NCBI RefSeq assembly: GCF_001949145.1
Contig: NW_019091359.1
Location: 2,288,158 to 2,352,157, forward strand
Origin: Acanthaster planci
Lineage: Eukaryota > Echinodermata > Asteroidea > Valvatida > Acanthasteridae
Length of the DNA: 64,000 nucleotides
Direction: 5' to 3'
Position numbers and translations under genes: made by a program. Below are positions 11,006-30,858 of the stretch, in pieces. Below the pieces are notes generated by a model. That model saw only the letters and a list, made by a program, of their open reading frames with translations. It was not told where the DNA came from and searched no databases. Positions within the stretch are counted from its first letter, which is position 1. Every line of letters begins with the position of its first letter.

Positions 11006-11563
11006 ATTTACCAAAGAAATGGAAACCTCATGGGTTTATCTTGATAATGAAAGACATTTTTGCTTGTGCCTTTCTGAATTTTGTTCCTGTGGCCCTGAAC
11101 TTTCATGCAGGATCAAGCACCCTGAAAAGTACATGTATTAACTGCCGGGTTACAGGTTCTCCCTCTTGCAATATTGTTCAAAGGCCCCCACAGTGTGAGA
11201 GGTTTTAGAGAGTTTGGATTGATCTGGATAGCACAGAGTACATTGGGAATGTTTTTAAAAACCAGTGGTCTGCACTGTGAATCAAGTAACTTGCAACAAA
11301 ACAGTACAGCTGCACAGACAGCCGTCTTTTACATGGGCAGCGGGCAAAGCTTGTGCCATCACTGTGCCATGCTGAGGACGAGTGTGAAACGACACTGTGT
11401 GACTGCTCTATTTCTGGTAAGCTTCTGCTCACATCCAAGCGATGTACCCTCATTTGTTGCTGCAAGTCAGTTCTTGGTACAGCAAACCTACAAAGTGTAG
11501 ACACAGGACAACCCCGTGCTTAGCATCACAGCTACCCAAAGTGAAACGGGCAAATCGCTCCAG

Positions 11564-14500
11564 TCAGTCCCCGTCAATTTCCTCCTCGTCGCTGAAGTAA
11601 GCACTTTGCTTGACTTTGGGTTTCTTGAGCGGAGGTTTTGACGAGGAAGATGGCGAGACCTCACTATAAGCTCCTCGTGCTACAATCTCTCTGTACTGTT
11701 CCTCTTCCTCCTTCGCTCGCTAGGAAGAATGAATAAAACAAATTAAACAAAATGCTTCTTTTCTTCATTGTGTTCCCGTTGACCACTTGTCAAAAATTGT
11801 TGACTATGTTGACTGTAACTGATTTTTTTTTAAATCTCACCAAGTTTACAGATGACTTCAACCCTTTTTTTTCACTTTTGAGTTTTCAAAGAGAACTTGG
11901 TACCATTTGGGGATTAAAGTTATCCTAAATTAAATTTATTCGCTGCATGGTGGCCAATCCTTTCAAAGTTTTTAAATTTCACACATATCTTGATCAGTGA
12001 CTTTCAGTTGAGATCTGTACACATCCAAGAAATGGTACAAGAACTTAACGGCCATGTTTGTTTACCAGACGTTACGGAGACTGGGGAATTACAATTGAAC
12101 ACCTCTAATCTTCCCAGATCTTTCAAAGTCCTTGACACAATTGAAAATTTTGGAAAGGTTTTAGTAAAAAACCAAGAGAGTTATGTAAGGTTTATGCATC
12201 AGTGAATAATTACCTGGAAATCGATGGCTGCCCCAAGACTTTCCAAAGCAGGATCCTCACCTTCTGATTCCTCATCTCTGGAAAATAAAAAAAAAAAAAT
12301 TCCTCAGAAAATATCTTTATGAAAACTCACAACATGCCCCTACAACTGGAATGGAAGGACTGAAACTCAAGCTGGCAAACACTGAGCATTTGAATTTTTA
12401 TTCTTCCAATATTCTGAATTTAAGTAAAAGGTACTGAAAATAAATTGGAAAAGAAGTTGTAAAATTTTTTTTATGGCTGCATCCCGATGTTTGTATCTTC
12501 AACTTAAAAAAGTTGACTTTGATATTCACACAATGCTTAATCTTCACCAATTTTTAAGCCACAAAAAGCTTTCAACATTAACTGGGGTGTGTATTTGTTC
12601 CCATTGGCAATCACTTGATTAAGAAGCCATTTCACTTTTTTTCCTGATGTCTGCAATTTTTCAGTGCAACCTTTGAATCCTTGGCACTTCATGATTATAG
12701 TAGTTCAAGCCATCCATGAAAGAACTCACTTTGAAGTTTTTGGCAGTGGCAACGAGCTACGGATAGACCACTGGCCAGCATGCTTGGCTTCAATACTCAC
12801 ACGTCAATGGAGGTTGCCTGTCAGATTAGAGTCGACGCAGGACGGTCATTCTTTTGGGTGTACGCACGCAATAAATGAAGATATGAATTTTTGAAGAATT
12901 TTGAAAACGGAAAAAAAACTGACAAAGCGCCTGGCCCAACAGCCTGAACATGGATAATGGCCTGGCGCAAAGTGGTTCAGTGACCCACCCCCCTTGGTCT
13001 CTTACTCTGAGTCCCTGTATTCCTCGGTTGCTTCTTCGGTATGCTTCCGTTTTTTCTTCTCTTTCTTCTTTGGTGGTTCTCTGTCTCCAAGAGAGTTCTT
13101 GGGGCAGCTGTAACTCAGATGGCCAAACTCCTGACGTGGATTCAACCCAAAAAAAAAAGATGCAGTGATGAAATATGATAAAGAGAAACAATGCTGACGG
13201 AGATGGAGTCGAGCGTTTAACCCTCTGGTCCAGGCAGCAAACACAGCATGCTATCAAGCTGTGAAAGAAATCCACTGAGAAGAGGGTTGCAGCCACTTCA
13301 ACAACTGCCTGGCTGGTCAATAACGATGACCCTCTCTACCCCAACAGGTGCACATCTGTGCTCCCGGTAGGAAAAAGGCAAGTAGGAGTAAAGTAACTCA
13401 CCCAACGTCTCGACATATGCCTAAGCACTTGTATTTGACCCTCTAAGATTCGATGACTAGGAGTTACAAAGCATAACCACTTGGCCAAATACACATTTCC
13501 CCAAATTTATACTGCAACAGGATTAAAATATGTTAAATAATAAACCAACATCTTTTTTTGCAAGAATAATCCTCAATGCAGCAAATAACATGCCATGATA
13601 ACATATTCGATGTTTAATGGAAATCTCCACGATTACGTAACATTAAACACGAGTAGATCATCTTCACTCACTCCACATTCGTAGCATCTAGTCTTATCTG
13701 GATAATGTTTCTTCCGGATGAATTCTGCTGCTCTGCCATTGTCTGTTGCGATGGAAACTTTCCATTTTCTGCCAAATAACTTTAAAAAAAGAACTCATTA
13801 ATATCACGCTCAATGTATGTTACAAAAGGTTGACTATCACTCATTTAGGTGATACGTTGTTTTGCCTTTTCAACACAATTTAAAATCAACATTGTACAAT
13901 ACCTTTATTACACCTCTGTGTACATGATGTATTAACCCTAACCGTCAAGCATATTATTTGGCTTACACTACACAGTACTACAAAATACTAAGTAATAGTC
14001 TGAGCCTGAAGGACCTAGCACTACAGATTACTACTTCTGGCTAGGTTACTTCCACTGTTACTTGTACACAAAACAATAAAGCCATGCATTTATAGTGCCA
14101 CAGCACTGTATGGTACATTGTCTTATCTATTGTATCTTATGGCTTCAGAGAACAATAAAGTCATGTCCTCTTACAAGCAACAGCGCTCAGTACTACATTT
14201 TACTACAAGTAGTAATTTGTAGTATTATGTGGGGTAGGGTTGATAGACTGATACAGTCACACCCATTATGTAAAAAGGCTGCTAACGTGCACACTTTTAA
14301 AAGATAGTGTAATGTGTGTATTAAAAAGTTAACTTTGCATACTGAGGTGTCGATTCCTGTAACATGCCATGGCTTTGTGGCAAATCGCGTTAGGATGCGG
14401 GGTACTTGAGGGTCTTTGTGTGAGCTGTGTTGGGTTGGGTCAGGAGGATTAGGTTGGGTTAGGACAGGACAGGATGGGGTTGGTTGAGTTGGGACGGAGT

Positions 14501-16350
14501 CAGTGGGATAGCAGGTGCGGAATCGGGATGGGTTGAGCTGGTACAGGTTGGACTAGGCATGAGGTTAGGTTGGGGTGTACAGGCGTGTTATACATAGTGT
14601 GGACCTCTGCGCAAAAGAAGTCCACATAATGTAGGGTGCGTTGTGTGGACTTGCATATGTCCACACAATGTTTTTGCCTCGCTGAAAAACAATTTCAGGG
14701 AATTTAGGGGTCAAGGTTATCTGTGGCAAAATGAAGAGGAACAGTTCAGGAAATCATCATCAAAAATCCAGCTCCAAAGAGTTATCCTAGTTGGAGAAAA
14801 AGGAGCATTTACCACAGGAGAACAAAGGAATGTCCATACTTTGTATATAAAACAAGTGTCGGTGGATTTGGTTGGGATTAAGTGGTTTGGGGGTGTTGGG
14901 TTGAGTTGGATTAGTTAGGTATAAGACAGGAAGGATTGGGTTAGATAATGTTAAGTTGGGCTTAGTTGGAATGGACCAAATTGGGCTGTTTTGGAGGCAG
15001 GAATCCAATTCTATTTCTCATCCACTGACCTCTCTCCCATTCAGCCCTTTGATTGCCTTGTAGCAGGATTCTCTCTGAAGAAAGAGGATGAATGCCACAC
15101 CCTTACTAGTCCGTCTGTCTTTGTCCTTGACAATGGTCACTCTGCCAAGGGAAAAAAATTTAAAACTGAACACTGAGGTGGATAGAAGGACCCAAGTTTT
15201 GTTCAATAAGGAAAAAAAATTCTGTAAGCTCCACGGCAAAGAAATTATCCCCACGATAATTGAGAATCTATGGTTTACAATTTCTCCACAGGATTGTTGG
15301 TGCATTTTGAAGACACTATTTGAATAATATACATATTGTTTGTAAATGTTTGAATAACAGGAAAGAGTTCTATATATGGACAACACTTATGCCCCTGTGC
15401 ACAAACCTATGAGATTTGTCTGACGTTTTCTAAGTAAATGCTTATGAATTTTCCTTGCTAAATTTCACTTTTTAGGACATTCTGACGGCTGTTATAACAT
15501 TTTAAGGGAAAATTAGTGTTGTCTGTTTATGGAACTCTGTTAGTTTTCCCATAAATGCAGACATTCCAGAGGCTACTGTTAGGTCATATGAAGATGATGC
15601 TGTTTCATTTATAAACCAATGTTGTACAATGTGTTCTGTTTTACTTACTTAACAACTTTGCCATACTTCTCAAAGATCTGTGATCAAAACAAAAGAGAAC
15701 ACGGTCACTGAGTAAATTGAGGTCAAAGACAAAACTTCATCTAAAAAAAGAGACCAGCAGATCACGCACAAAAGCCACAATGGTCAATCTCAAATATTCA
15801 CAATTTTAGCATGTTTTTTTTTTTGAGCCTCACAAACACTATCAAGCATGTCAAGTTTACCCTCCTTTATTTCCCTTACCCAAGTAGGTTCAGAGTCAAG
15901 GAAGTAGAAGTTGTTTTCCTCCGAGACTGAACAGACCTTCAGGCCTGGTCTTGATCTTGCTCAAAAAACCCTCAAAGTAACAGTTGCTCCTATAAAACTT
16001 GGTGTTGTGGACAGCTGAAAACTGTGATGGTCCAATGTTGTTTTAAAATCTGGCGTAGAAGCATCCCTTGAATTTAATTCCCCAATGTTTGGTAGGCTGA
16101 ATGAAAGATTAAGGCATAGTTCAACTGGTTCAGGCAAAGCAACACAAAAGCACAGCACAGAAATAGCATGCAAGCCTAGCTTTACCAGCAACTGTGACAC
16201 CGAACAAGCATGGTATGCAGAGCTGTATGTACACATGTAGGGGCCTAGTGTCTGTGTCGGACTTACCTTATGCAAATCATTATTTGTTAGTGAAAATGGG
16301 AGGTTTGATACGTAACATGTCGTCTTACTCGGTGCAAGTCCAGAACTCAT
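11564..16350 (-). CDS. ZCRB1: Zinc finger CCHC-type and RNA-binding motif protein 1 (U11/U12-31K)
   Basis: Seven exons from the ATG at 16350: 16267-16350, 15649-15677 (29 nt), 15030-15141, 13672-13779, 13006-13130, 12214-12277, 11564-11719. All phases close to 225 residues (human 217). An RRM spans about residues 10-88 (RNP2-like [11 protein letters not shown]1-like SKGVAFILF). A CCHC zinc knuckle follows, [14 protein letters not shown] (CX2CX4HX4C), split by the exon 4/5 junction, then a Lys-rich segment ([13 protein letters not shown]) and a C-terminal [11 protein letters not shown] acidic tail. The exon 4 acceptor is TTTAAAG at 13780; using the nearer GGCAG would break the frame and drop LFGR. 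Known role: a subunit of the U11/U12 di-snRNP of the minor spliceosome. It lies on the same strand as, and ~2 kb downstream of, RTCB. Confidence 0.95.
13935..14225. repeat. Dispersed repeat family B, copy 1 (in ZCRB1 intron 3)
   Basis: Segments including ACTAAGTAATAGTCTGAGCC, TGAAGGACCTAGCACTACA, CAGAGAACAATAAAGTCATG and TAAGACAAT-type blocks are present as reverse complement at 60385-60690. That makes it a ~290-bp interspersed element with no coding capacity. Confidence 0.75.
14400..14985. repeat. G/T-rich degenerate telomere-like tracts
   Basis: About 14440-14560 and 14860-14985 are built from GGTTGGGTT, GGGTTAGG and GGATTGGG words, irregularly spaced, in ZCRB1 intron 3. They are not a clean TTAGGG array. 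The minus-strand reading is a proline/asparagine-rich shadow frame. Confidence 0.45.
15385..15550. repeat. Dispersed repeat family A copy in ZCRB1 intron 2
   Basis: CCTGTGCACAAACC, TTGCTAAATTTCACTTTTTA and GACGGCTGTTATAACATTTT are shared with 8165-8300 (inverted) and 785-970. Confidence 0.6.
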
Positions 16351-18407
16351 TGCAGGGCTGGTCGTTTATACAGCGCAGCGTTTCCTAAACTAAAGCTGGG
16401 TAATTTTTCCTAAAAAACAGTCATGACAGTCACTGGACTCCACCGGGCCCGCGAGCTGTACTATATCCGGTACATCCATGTCTTGAAGACACAGATTGAG
16501 GGCGCTGTTCTAATTTGATAGGGATAATGGATTGCCGGTTCAAAGCTTACACCAATCCCGTATCCCAGCCCCCAATCCTTGCGAGAAAGTGATCTGCAGC
16601 TAACTGCATGCTGTGCTAGGTATTTTGCATTTGTAGAGCACCTCTAAGGAAACATGTTTTCTCTGATTTCATTTTCAAATAAATGTGGAATCATCCAATT
16701 CGAACGCAGAGTCATTTGTCTTCATGAAGAGCTCAACTAACAACTGCTAAAAAGGGCTTCTGTTCATGCTAATAACAGAGGATGCTTGTTAATGTTGATA
16801 CCTCGTCTCGGTTCGCACTATCAACCCCTTAAGTTTCCAATTTACACCGCCTAATTGTACGCTTTGAATCTGGAAGAAAATATATCCTTGTATGGGCATC
16901 CCTTGGGTGGGGCAGGGGGCAATCTCAGTACTTCAACTTCATCCAACCCCTTCCAATGTCGTGGGTTTTGTCATCCCCACCCCACCCCCCCCCAAAAAAG
17001 TCTATCCTGGTGATGCCTATACATGTACACGTACTTCCACAAACGACCAACTGATTGTCACTTCAGGCTAGTATGATGAATTGTTACTTTATTCAAAACG
17101 TCTGAATCAACAAAATGACAAAATTGAATTTGGTGATTAATATAATTTTTTTGAAAACAATTACGCTGTGGCTGGTTATCCAAATTCCTTGGGAAGGTCC
17201 AACAATGGATTGAAGCCTTGTCTATCTTGTCAACCAGGCCCCGCCGTTGCCTGAGCAGAGACTGGGGGAGGGGGGGTTCGTCAAACCAAAAGTGGAACTC
17301 TTGGCACTGTGAACACATATTTTTATACAAAGGCCTATCACAATGAGCTTTGGAATACAACATTGAAAAGTTGCATGTCTGTCGTGAACCAAAGGTTGCA
17401 TTTAGACTTGGACATTGTAGTTTTCAATATTGAATAAACTGAACAAAATACATTGATTTCAAACCCTTTGAAACACCTAAAATGTGGATATTTGCCAGAA
17501 CTTCCTGACGGTAAATATGACTAGAGATTGACTCATTAATATGCAAAATTGTGGTCAGCTTGTGCTTGAGAATCAACGCATAAGCCGTGGCTCGTATGCC
17601 GAATATTACAGTCTATTTAAAATATTCAGTAAAAAAAAAAAAAGACCACCAACAAGCAGAACTCAGAAGCAAGGGGGGGGGTTGTTCGAACCCCTCAAAC
17701 CCGCCCCCCCCAGCCTACGGGCCTGTCAACAGTCCAGTATATGACAATACAGTCATTTTGTATGTACATATAATGGAGTGAGTTCTGTCAGTATCAACCC
17801 AGTACAGGATAAATAGAGGAAGCAGGGATTAAAGAGTGTACAGTTCACCTGTTAGGGCAATTTTGCATCTTTTTTTTTTCTTGCATTCTATGCTTCATGA
17901 GCTTTCTGCGACCAAGTGCCATAAAGAAACCCTGATAATTCTACTGAAAAGCATACCTATTTGACCTCAGTTATGCAAAAATGCTGAAGTCCGACAAGGG
18001 CACAGCAGCTCTCCTAAACTAAACTAAAAAAGTTGAAAAGGCCAATTTCCCCTCAGCAAATATTCTAAACAGATAAGTCTTACTAAAGGTACGATTACAG
18101 CCCCTTGTTACCAGTAATTTGTCTGTCCAACCATCTGTGTATTTCCTTACGAGAAAAAAAGTTATGATGGACTGCACCGCCATCTTGTTATATACATGTA
18201 AGTGATTCTCATCTTTGCTGGCGTGTTCCTGTGCCGACCCCAACGATGTAATTAGTTGAGGCACATACTGACCAAAGGTCAATTTCTGCCACGAAAAACC
18301 TCCTAAAACCAGCTGAAAGTAACCCTCGATAGTTTCTCTTTTTTTTTCTCTCTTTACAAATTGTGCAGCCAAATTAATGTGCTTCACAACAAGGTCCCTA
18401 GCAGCGG
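16351..18407. other. Spacer between the RTCB 3' end and ZCRB1 start
   Basis: It includes the ZCRB1 promoter side and the RTCB 3' UTR. Poly-purine/pyrimidine runs occur near 16980, 17265 and 17675-17710. I see no supported exon. Confidence 0.55.
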
Positions 18408-26793
<8,386 letters not shown>

Positions 26794-27352
26794 CCTCACG
26801 TCTTGATGTTCAGACTTTTCAATAAAGCAACTGGAAAGTTAAATTGCATTACTGTTGGTTTGGGGTCCCAAGGTTAATTATTTCAAATTTCACAGTCACT
26901 GTGGACTTGGACTCTAGATTACTTTTTTTTTACTTAGATTACTGGATTACCTAAAACAAAGGATGTAAGTCGCAGTAGACTAACCAGTGAATGTTTGAAT
27001 TTCATATGAACAGCTTCTCCCATATGCCAAACAACTGCAGATAAAGCTAACAACTGCAGATAAAGCTAACAAAATAATCTGTCAAGCGAGTCCAATACTT
27101 GAAAAGAGATAACCAGACTACATGTACATTGTAGACTAATTTTAAGATGAAATTTGGAAATTAGCAGGTTTTTAAAAAACATTTCTTGGTAAGGATAGGC
27201 AGAGGAAATGCCTAGCATGACAGCAAGAGCCCCCTTTGGTCTTAAAAAGGTAATTGTAAGGCTTATTGATGTTCTATTCAAACTGGGAAAAATGCATGTG
27301 AAGTACAGCATGTCTGAAAAAAAAAGAATGGACTTCAGCTCTAGATTTCCTG

Positions 27353-27948
27353 AAGACCACTGTGGGACCCAGGTATGGATGCAATCCACTGTGGGACCAA
27401 GGCATGGAGGCAGACCACTGTGGGACCAAGGCATGGAGGCAGACCACTGTGGGACCAAGGCATGGAGGCAGACCACTGTGGGACCAAGGCATGGAGGCAG
27501 ACCACTGTGGGACCAAGGCATGGAGGCAGTCCACTGTGGGACCAAGGCATGGAGGCAGTCCACTGTGGGACCAGGGTATGGATGCAGTCCACCGTGGGAC
27601 CCAGGTATGGAGGTAGACCACTGTGGGACCCATGAATATATGCAGTCTGCTGTGGGACCCAGGTATGGATGCAATCCACTATGGGACCCAGGTATGGAGG
27701 CATTTCACTGTGGGACCCCAGGTATGGATGCAGTCCGCTGTGGGACCCCAGGTATGGATGCAGTCCACTGTGGGACCAAGTATGGATGCAGTCCGCTGTG
27801 GGGCCCAGGTATGGAGGTAGACCACTGTGGGGCCCAGGTATGGAGGTAGACCACTGTGGGACCCAGGTATGGAAGCAGTCCACTATGGGACCCAGGTATG
27901 GAGGTAGACCACTGTGGGACCCAGGTATGGATGCAGTCCAATACCTGG
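27353..27948. repeat. Minisatellite, 29-bp unit, about 20 copies
   Basis: The unit is ACCACTGTGGGACCAAGGCA followed by TGGAGGCAG. I count about 20 occurrences of the GTGGG/ATGGG core between 27361 and 27913 at 28-30 bp spacing. Two subfamilies are arranged in blocks: ACCAAGGCATGG in copies ~2-7, and ACCCAGGTATGG in the first and later copies; two units have an extra C. The 29-bp period shifts frame each copy and the unit lacks stops in most frames. That creates long overlapping open frames on both strands (up to 213 codons) that I do not regard as genes. Confidence 0.93.
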
Positions 27949-28308
27949 GTCATCTAGGGCTATGGTTATCAAAGCGTTTCCAAAATATCGAGCCTGGAAA
28001 AGGAGGAAGGCTTAAACAGCTGTGACTAGATAGTCGCCTTCACTACCAATTGCGTGATCTTGTCGGTCACAGTTTCAGACACAAACACAGACAAATCAGT
28101 TATCAATTACAGGCATGATTGGTTGATCTACACGATCGCTCCATCTTTGCGTGTCTGCTGATCTTGTAGCGCTATTTGCTGATCAATAATTCTACCTTCC
28201 AGCCAGTTCCCTTTTTATCTACCTGGTGGTAGTAGAAAACTGTTTTAAAAAAAGGGAATTGGAGTGGAAAATTTCACACAATATTCACTGATAGCACAAC
28301 ATAGCACT

Positions 28309-28726
28309 TGTTACTCCCCAACTATAGCAGCTGTCTCAACTATGGGCCTAAAGCAGGTCCAAGAAAAGGACAGTTTCCCAGAGGGTCCTTTGGTGGGAAC
28401 TGCACTTCACTCATGAATGACTAATATGTAAGCACTGTGGTCGCATCACTTCCAAAAAAGGAACACTGCCTTGCAACATGGCTCTTATCAACCAATGAGG
28501 GGGTGCTTCAGCTCAAGGCGGACGGTTGGGAGGACTATCCCAACTAAAGTGCTACAGATAAGCCAGTTTAAGCACCGAGTTCCAGGTGTGCCCAAGCATG
28601 AGCCAAAGTCATTTCTTTTATATCAGCAATTTGTGTTTGTAGAATCCAGTTTGTATATGTGTCAAAGATGAAATGCTAGGTTGGCTTGTTTGGATGTTTT
28701 ACCAACTATAGTCGGGCCAGTGTAAC
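28309..28726. mobile_element. Degraded relative of the 47935-48288 foldback element
   Basis: The left end TGTTACTCCCCAACTATAGC and right end CAACTATAGTCGGGCC then AGTGTAACTCC resemble the terminal arms of the intact element in CHCHD4 intron 1, but the interior is diverged. Confidence 0.5.
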
Positions 28727-28760
28727 TCCAGCAGGATGGACACTGCATGAAGACTATCGC

Positions 28761-28790
28761 TACCCCCAGAACTGTGGGGTTCAACGTCCG
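28761..28790. repeat. Half copy of the CCCCAGAACTGTGGGG palindrome family
   Basis: It reads TACCCCCAGAACTGTGGGGT followed by TCAACGTCCG; the matching right arm is not recognisable. Confidence 0.6.
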
Positions 28791-29177
28791 CTACGCTAAC
28801 GCAGACTAACGCATGACAGCCTACTTCCATACTGAGACCATCTGACCGTGGAGGAAGGAAGACTGACTGATTAAACAAGTTAAACACATGGAAACAAACT
28901 GCTTCACCTAATTGAAAATACCCAACAAATGCAAACAAGAGAAAAACTTGAGTTCAACTTACTAGTAGTACTACTAGCCCAAGAAGCGATTTTGTTGCCT
29001 TCGTTGCGGTTCTCAACTTCTGATGATGACATTAAATATTGCACCATCATTGACACATGTTCAATAATTATTGAAGGGGACATTCCGACAGAGGGCGCAC
29101 TTCATTTCATAACAACTCGTGCCGGTGGTAGGTACCGGTATGGTGCATGCCCCGAAGTTACACGCCGAAACTCACCA

Positions 29178-29941
29178 ATGTTTTACAGCCGACGATTCCG
29201 AAACCTCCTCAACAAGTGGCCAGGGAAGCGAATGTTTGGGATCTACCGCTTCTTGCCCGTGTTTTTCGTTGCAGGGGCGGCACTGGAATGGGTTATGATC
29301 AACGCACGCATCGCACCCGGCAGAGAAACTTTTTGTAAGTCGTGTACGGTAACTGCTGTGTCAAAATGTATAACCATGTACAAGAAGTGTCCTGAATGGG
29401 CGCCAGACTAAATAAACCCGTTGAATATGCAATGTGTAGCTTTGTATGCATTTTCAAAACTTTTAAAGATGAGATGACTGCCTCGCATCTTTAGAAATAA
29501 AAGTGTCAGCAAAAGTCAATGAAATCCATTTGCCATCCTGGAAAAATATGCAACATTGGAAAAAAGGGGGCCTCCTTTCTTCAAATAACTCCGACAAGAA
29601 ACTGTAATTTTTCGAATGCCTTTTCCAAATTTGTGTATCTCTTGATCAGTTGACCTCCATGTACTGTTGCTTCTCGGCACTGTCTTGTCCCACCACTTTT
29701 AGAGATAAGTTCACAGACCCTGTGACAATCTTTCTTTCCCCTCTGACAGTTTGATTACGCCAGTGTTACATCTTGCATAATTCCATGGCTTTTGTTTAAA
29801 AAGCTGCGTGTGGGATTCACACAGGGTTTCACACATTCACAGAGGGTTTTTCCCTCCCTACTTCCAGATGATGTTTACCGGAGAAAGGAAGCTGAGAGGC
29901 AGTATGCAGAGAAGCTAGCTGAAACGGCAGAGGACAGCTGA
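29178..29941 (+). CDS. SMIM4: Small integral membrane protein 4 (UQCC5), complex III assembly microprotein
   Basis: Two exons: 29178-29334 (ATG at 29178, TTTT|GTAAGT donor) and 29868-29941 (CTTCCAG acceptor, TGA stop). The split Tyr codon closes to 76 residues (human 70). The sequence starts MFYSRRFRNLLNKWPGKRM, then FGIYRFLPVFFVAGAALEW forms the single membrane helix (about residues 20-42). After RETFYDVYRRKEAERQY comes a charged tail ending AETAEDS, all in the same order as human SMIM4. Established role in vertebrates: an inner-mitochondrial-membrane protein of the cytochrome b biogenesis module, contacting the mitoribosome, required for respiratory complex III. The open frame extends upstream of 29178, but that part does not match the family and the conserved protein starts here. 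The next gene on the same strand is its functional partner UQCC6. Confidence 0.92.
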
Positions 29942-30206
29942 GAAGTGTGATCCATGTCAGCACGTCTAGACTGAAATCCAGTCTTATTGCCAACCCGAGG
30001 CTGGTGGTGAAGAATATTACAGAGGGCTGTTGATCTACACTAATTGAACTGTTACATGTGATTCCAAGAAAGGGAAACTGGATGTACATTTTTCTTGAAC
30101 CAATCCAGCAGCAAAACATAGCCTACCAAAGCTAAGCAAACAAGGCATCAGACTGTTTAACTAATGGACTGTGCGAGAGTGTACAGGTGCCGGATTCCTT
30201 AGCAAA
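29942..30206 (+). other. 265-bp spacer between SMIM4 and UQCC6
   Basis: I find neither AATAAA nor ATTAAA, no CpG-rich promoter-like block and no other open frame of note. The UQCC6 ATG follows in AGCAAAATGC. This is compatible with a shared transcript, but also with a short separate promoter. Confidence 0.55.
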
Positions 30207-30858
30207 ATGCCAGCGGGTGTTGACTGGATTCCATATCTGAAGTTCCTAGCCGCAGGAATGCTGTCCATGATGGCTGGGGCGCAAGCTGTGCACGCTTACT
30301 ACAAGCCAGACATGGTAAACAACCCATTACTCCAAACTTTGCTACACTGTAGCAAACCAGCCTCCGTCAATAAAGTCGATAGACCTCCGTACTGATGACG
30401 CCACATTTTGGATGTCAAAAATATTTTGATCAGCGTGCCGCGAGCAGCTGCAGCACATTACAGTGCTTTATTTTAGTTTTCAAGTTTCAATGTGCTCTGC
30501 CATAATTCTCAGTGGACTGTAGGCCCCTACTGGCTCCACAGAAAAGTGCTCAAGTAAACAAAATGTGAGATCGTGAGTATAAGGGCCTGTTTGCTCGTCC
30601 AGGGGCATAATGTCAGTCAATTTCTGCTAACAATCGGTTGTATGAGTTAAAAACGTCAAGCTTGTTAACATTGTGAAGTGTAGAATTGTTACCGTTCTCA
30701 TGATACATGTAACAAGGTATCTTTGTTCTTTTTCTTGGTAGTCAATACCTGATGTGCCTCCAGCACGAGGTGAACTAGGACAGTTACGAGATGAAGCTAG
30801 AAAAGAGAGAGAAGAAGCAAGACCAACAAAACAGACGGAAGAAGATCGGCAAAGATAG
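30207..30858 (+). CDS. UQCC6: BRAWNIN (C12orf73/UQCC6), complex III assembly microprotein
   Basis: Two exons: 30207-30314 (ATG|GTAAAC donor) and 30742-30858 (TTGGTAG acceptor, TAG stop). Phase 0 gives 74 residues (human 71). It starts MPAGVDWIPYLKFLAAG, followed by a hydrophobic stretch MLSMMAGAQAVHAYYKPD (membrane anchor about 10-31). Then SIPDVPPARGELGQLRDEAR and a Lys/Arg/Glu-rich tail follow. The MPAGV start, the YY-(K/R)-PD motif and I-P-(D/E)-(V/I)-P-P-x-RGEL match the human protein closely. Established role: an inner-membrane peptide essential for vertebrate complex III assembly, acting with UQCC1, UQCC2 and SMIM4. An unspliced reading would continue past the donor for ~27 codons and does not match the family. 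Confidence 0.92.

Larger units (their letters stand above)
10195..11563. other. Convergent 3' UTR/intergenic interval of TXNL4B and ZCRB1
   Basis: No exon supported. Overlapping short open frames at 11174-11504 on both strands have no recognisable composition. Confidence 0.6.
26794..29177. other. Divergent spacer between RTCB (-) and SMIM4 (+)
   Basis: It holds the promoters of both genes, the minisatellite 27353-27948, an old foldback relic (28309-28726) and a half copy of the palindrome family at 28761. No exon is supported. Confidence 0.6.

Noticed and set aside
11174-11504. ~100-codon open frames on both strands after TXNL4B
   Set aside because: They lie in the convergent 3' region, show no recognisable composition and overlap each other.
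13757-13779. Nearer acceptor TTGGCAG for ZCRB1 exon 4
   Set aside because: It breaks the phase and removes LFGR, which is conserved; the TTTAAAG acceptor at 13780 keeps both.
14787-15008. Proline/asparagine-rich minus-strand frame
   Set aside because: It is a reading of the G/T-rich degenerate repeat in ZCRB1 intron 3.
27353-27948. CRISPR-like array
   Set aside because: The repeats are contiguous without unique spacers and the genome is animal.
27066-28025. Several long open frames (up to 213 codons) on both strands
   Set aside because: They are produced by the 29-bp minisatellite, whose unit lacks stops in most frames; the peptides are just shifted readings of the same repeat.
28929-29411. 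160-codon frame overlapping SMIM4
   Set aside because: Only the segment from the ATG at 29178 to the donor at 29334 matches the family; the upstream and downstream parts are non-conserved read-through.
29178-30858. Calling SMIM4-UQCC6 a proven operon
   Set aside because: Only proximity, strand and lack of a poly(A) hexamer are visible; without transcript data it remains a hypothesis. Spliced-leader trans-splicing cannot be shown from the sequence.
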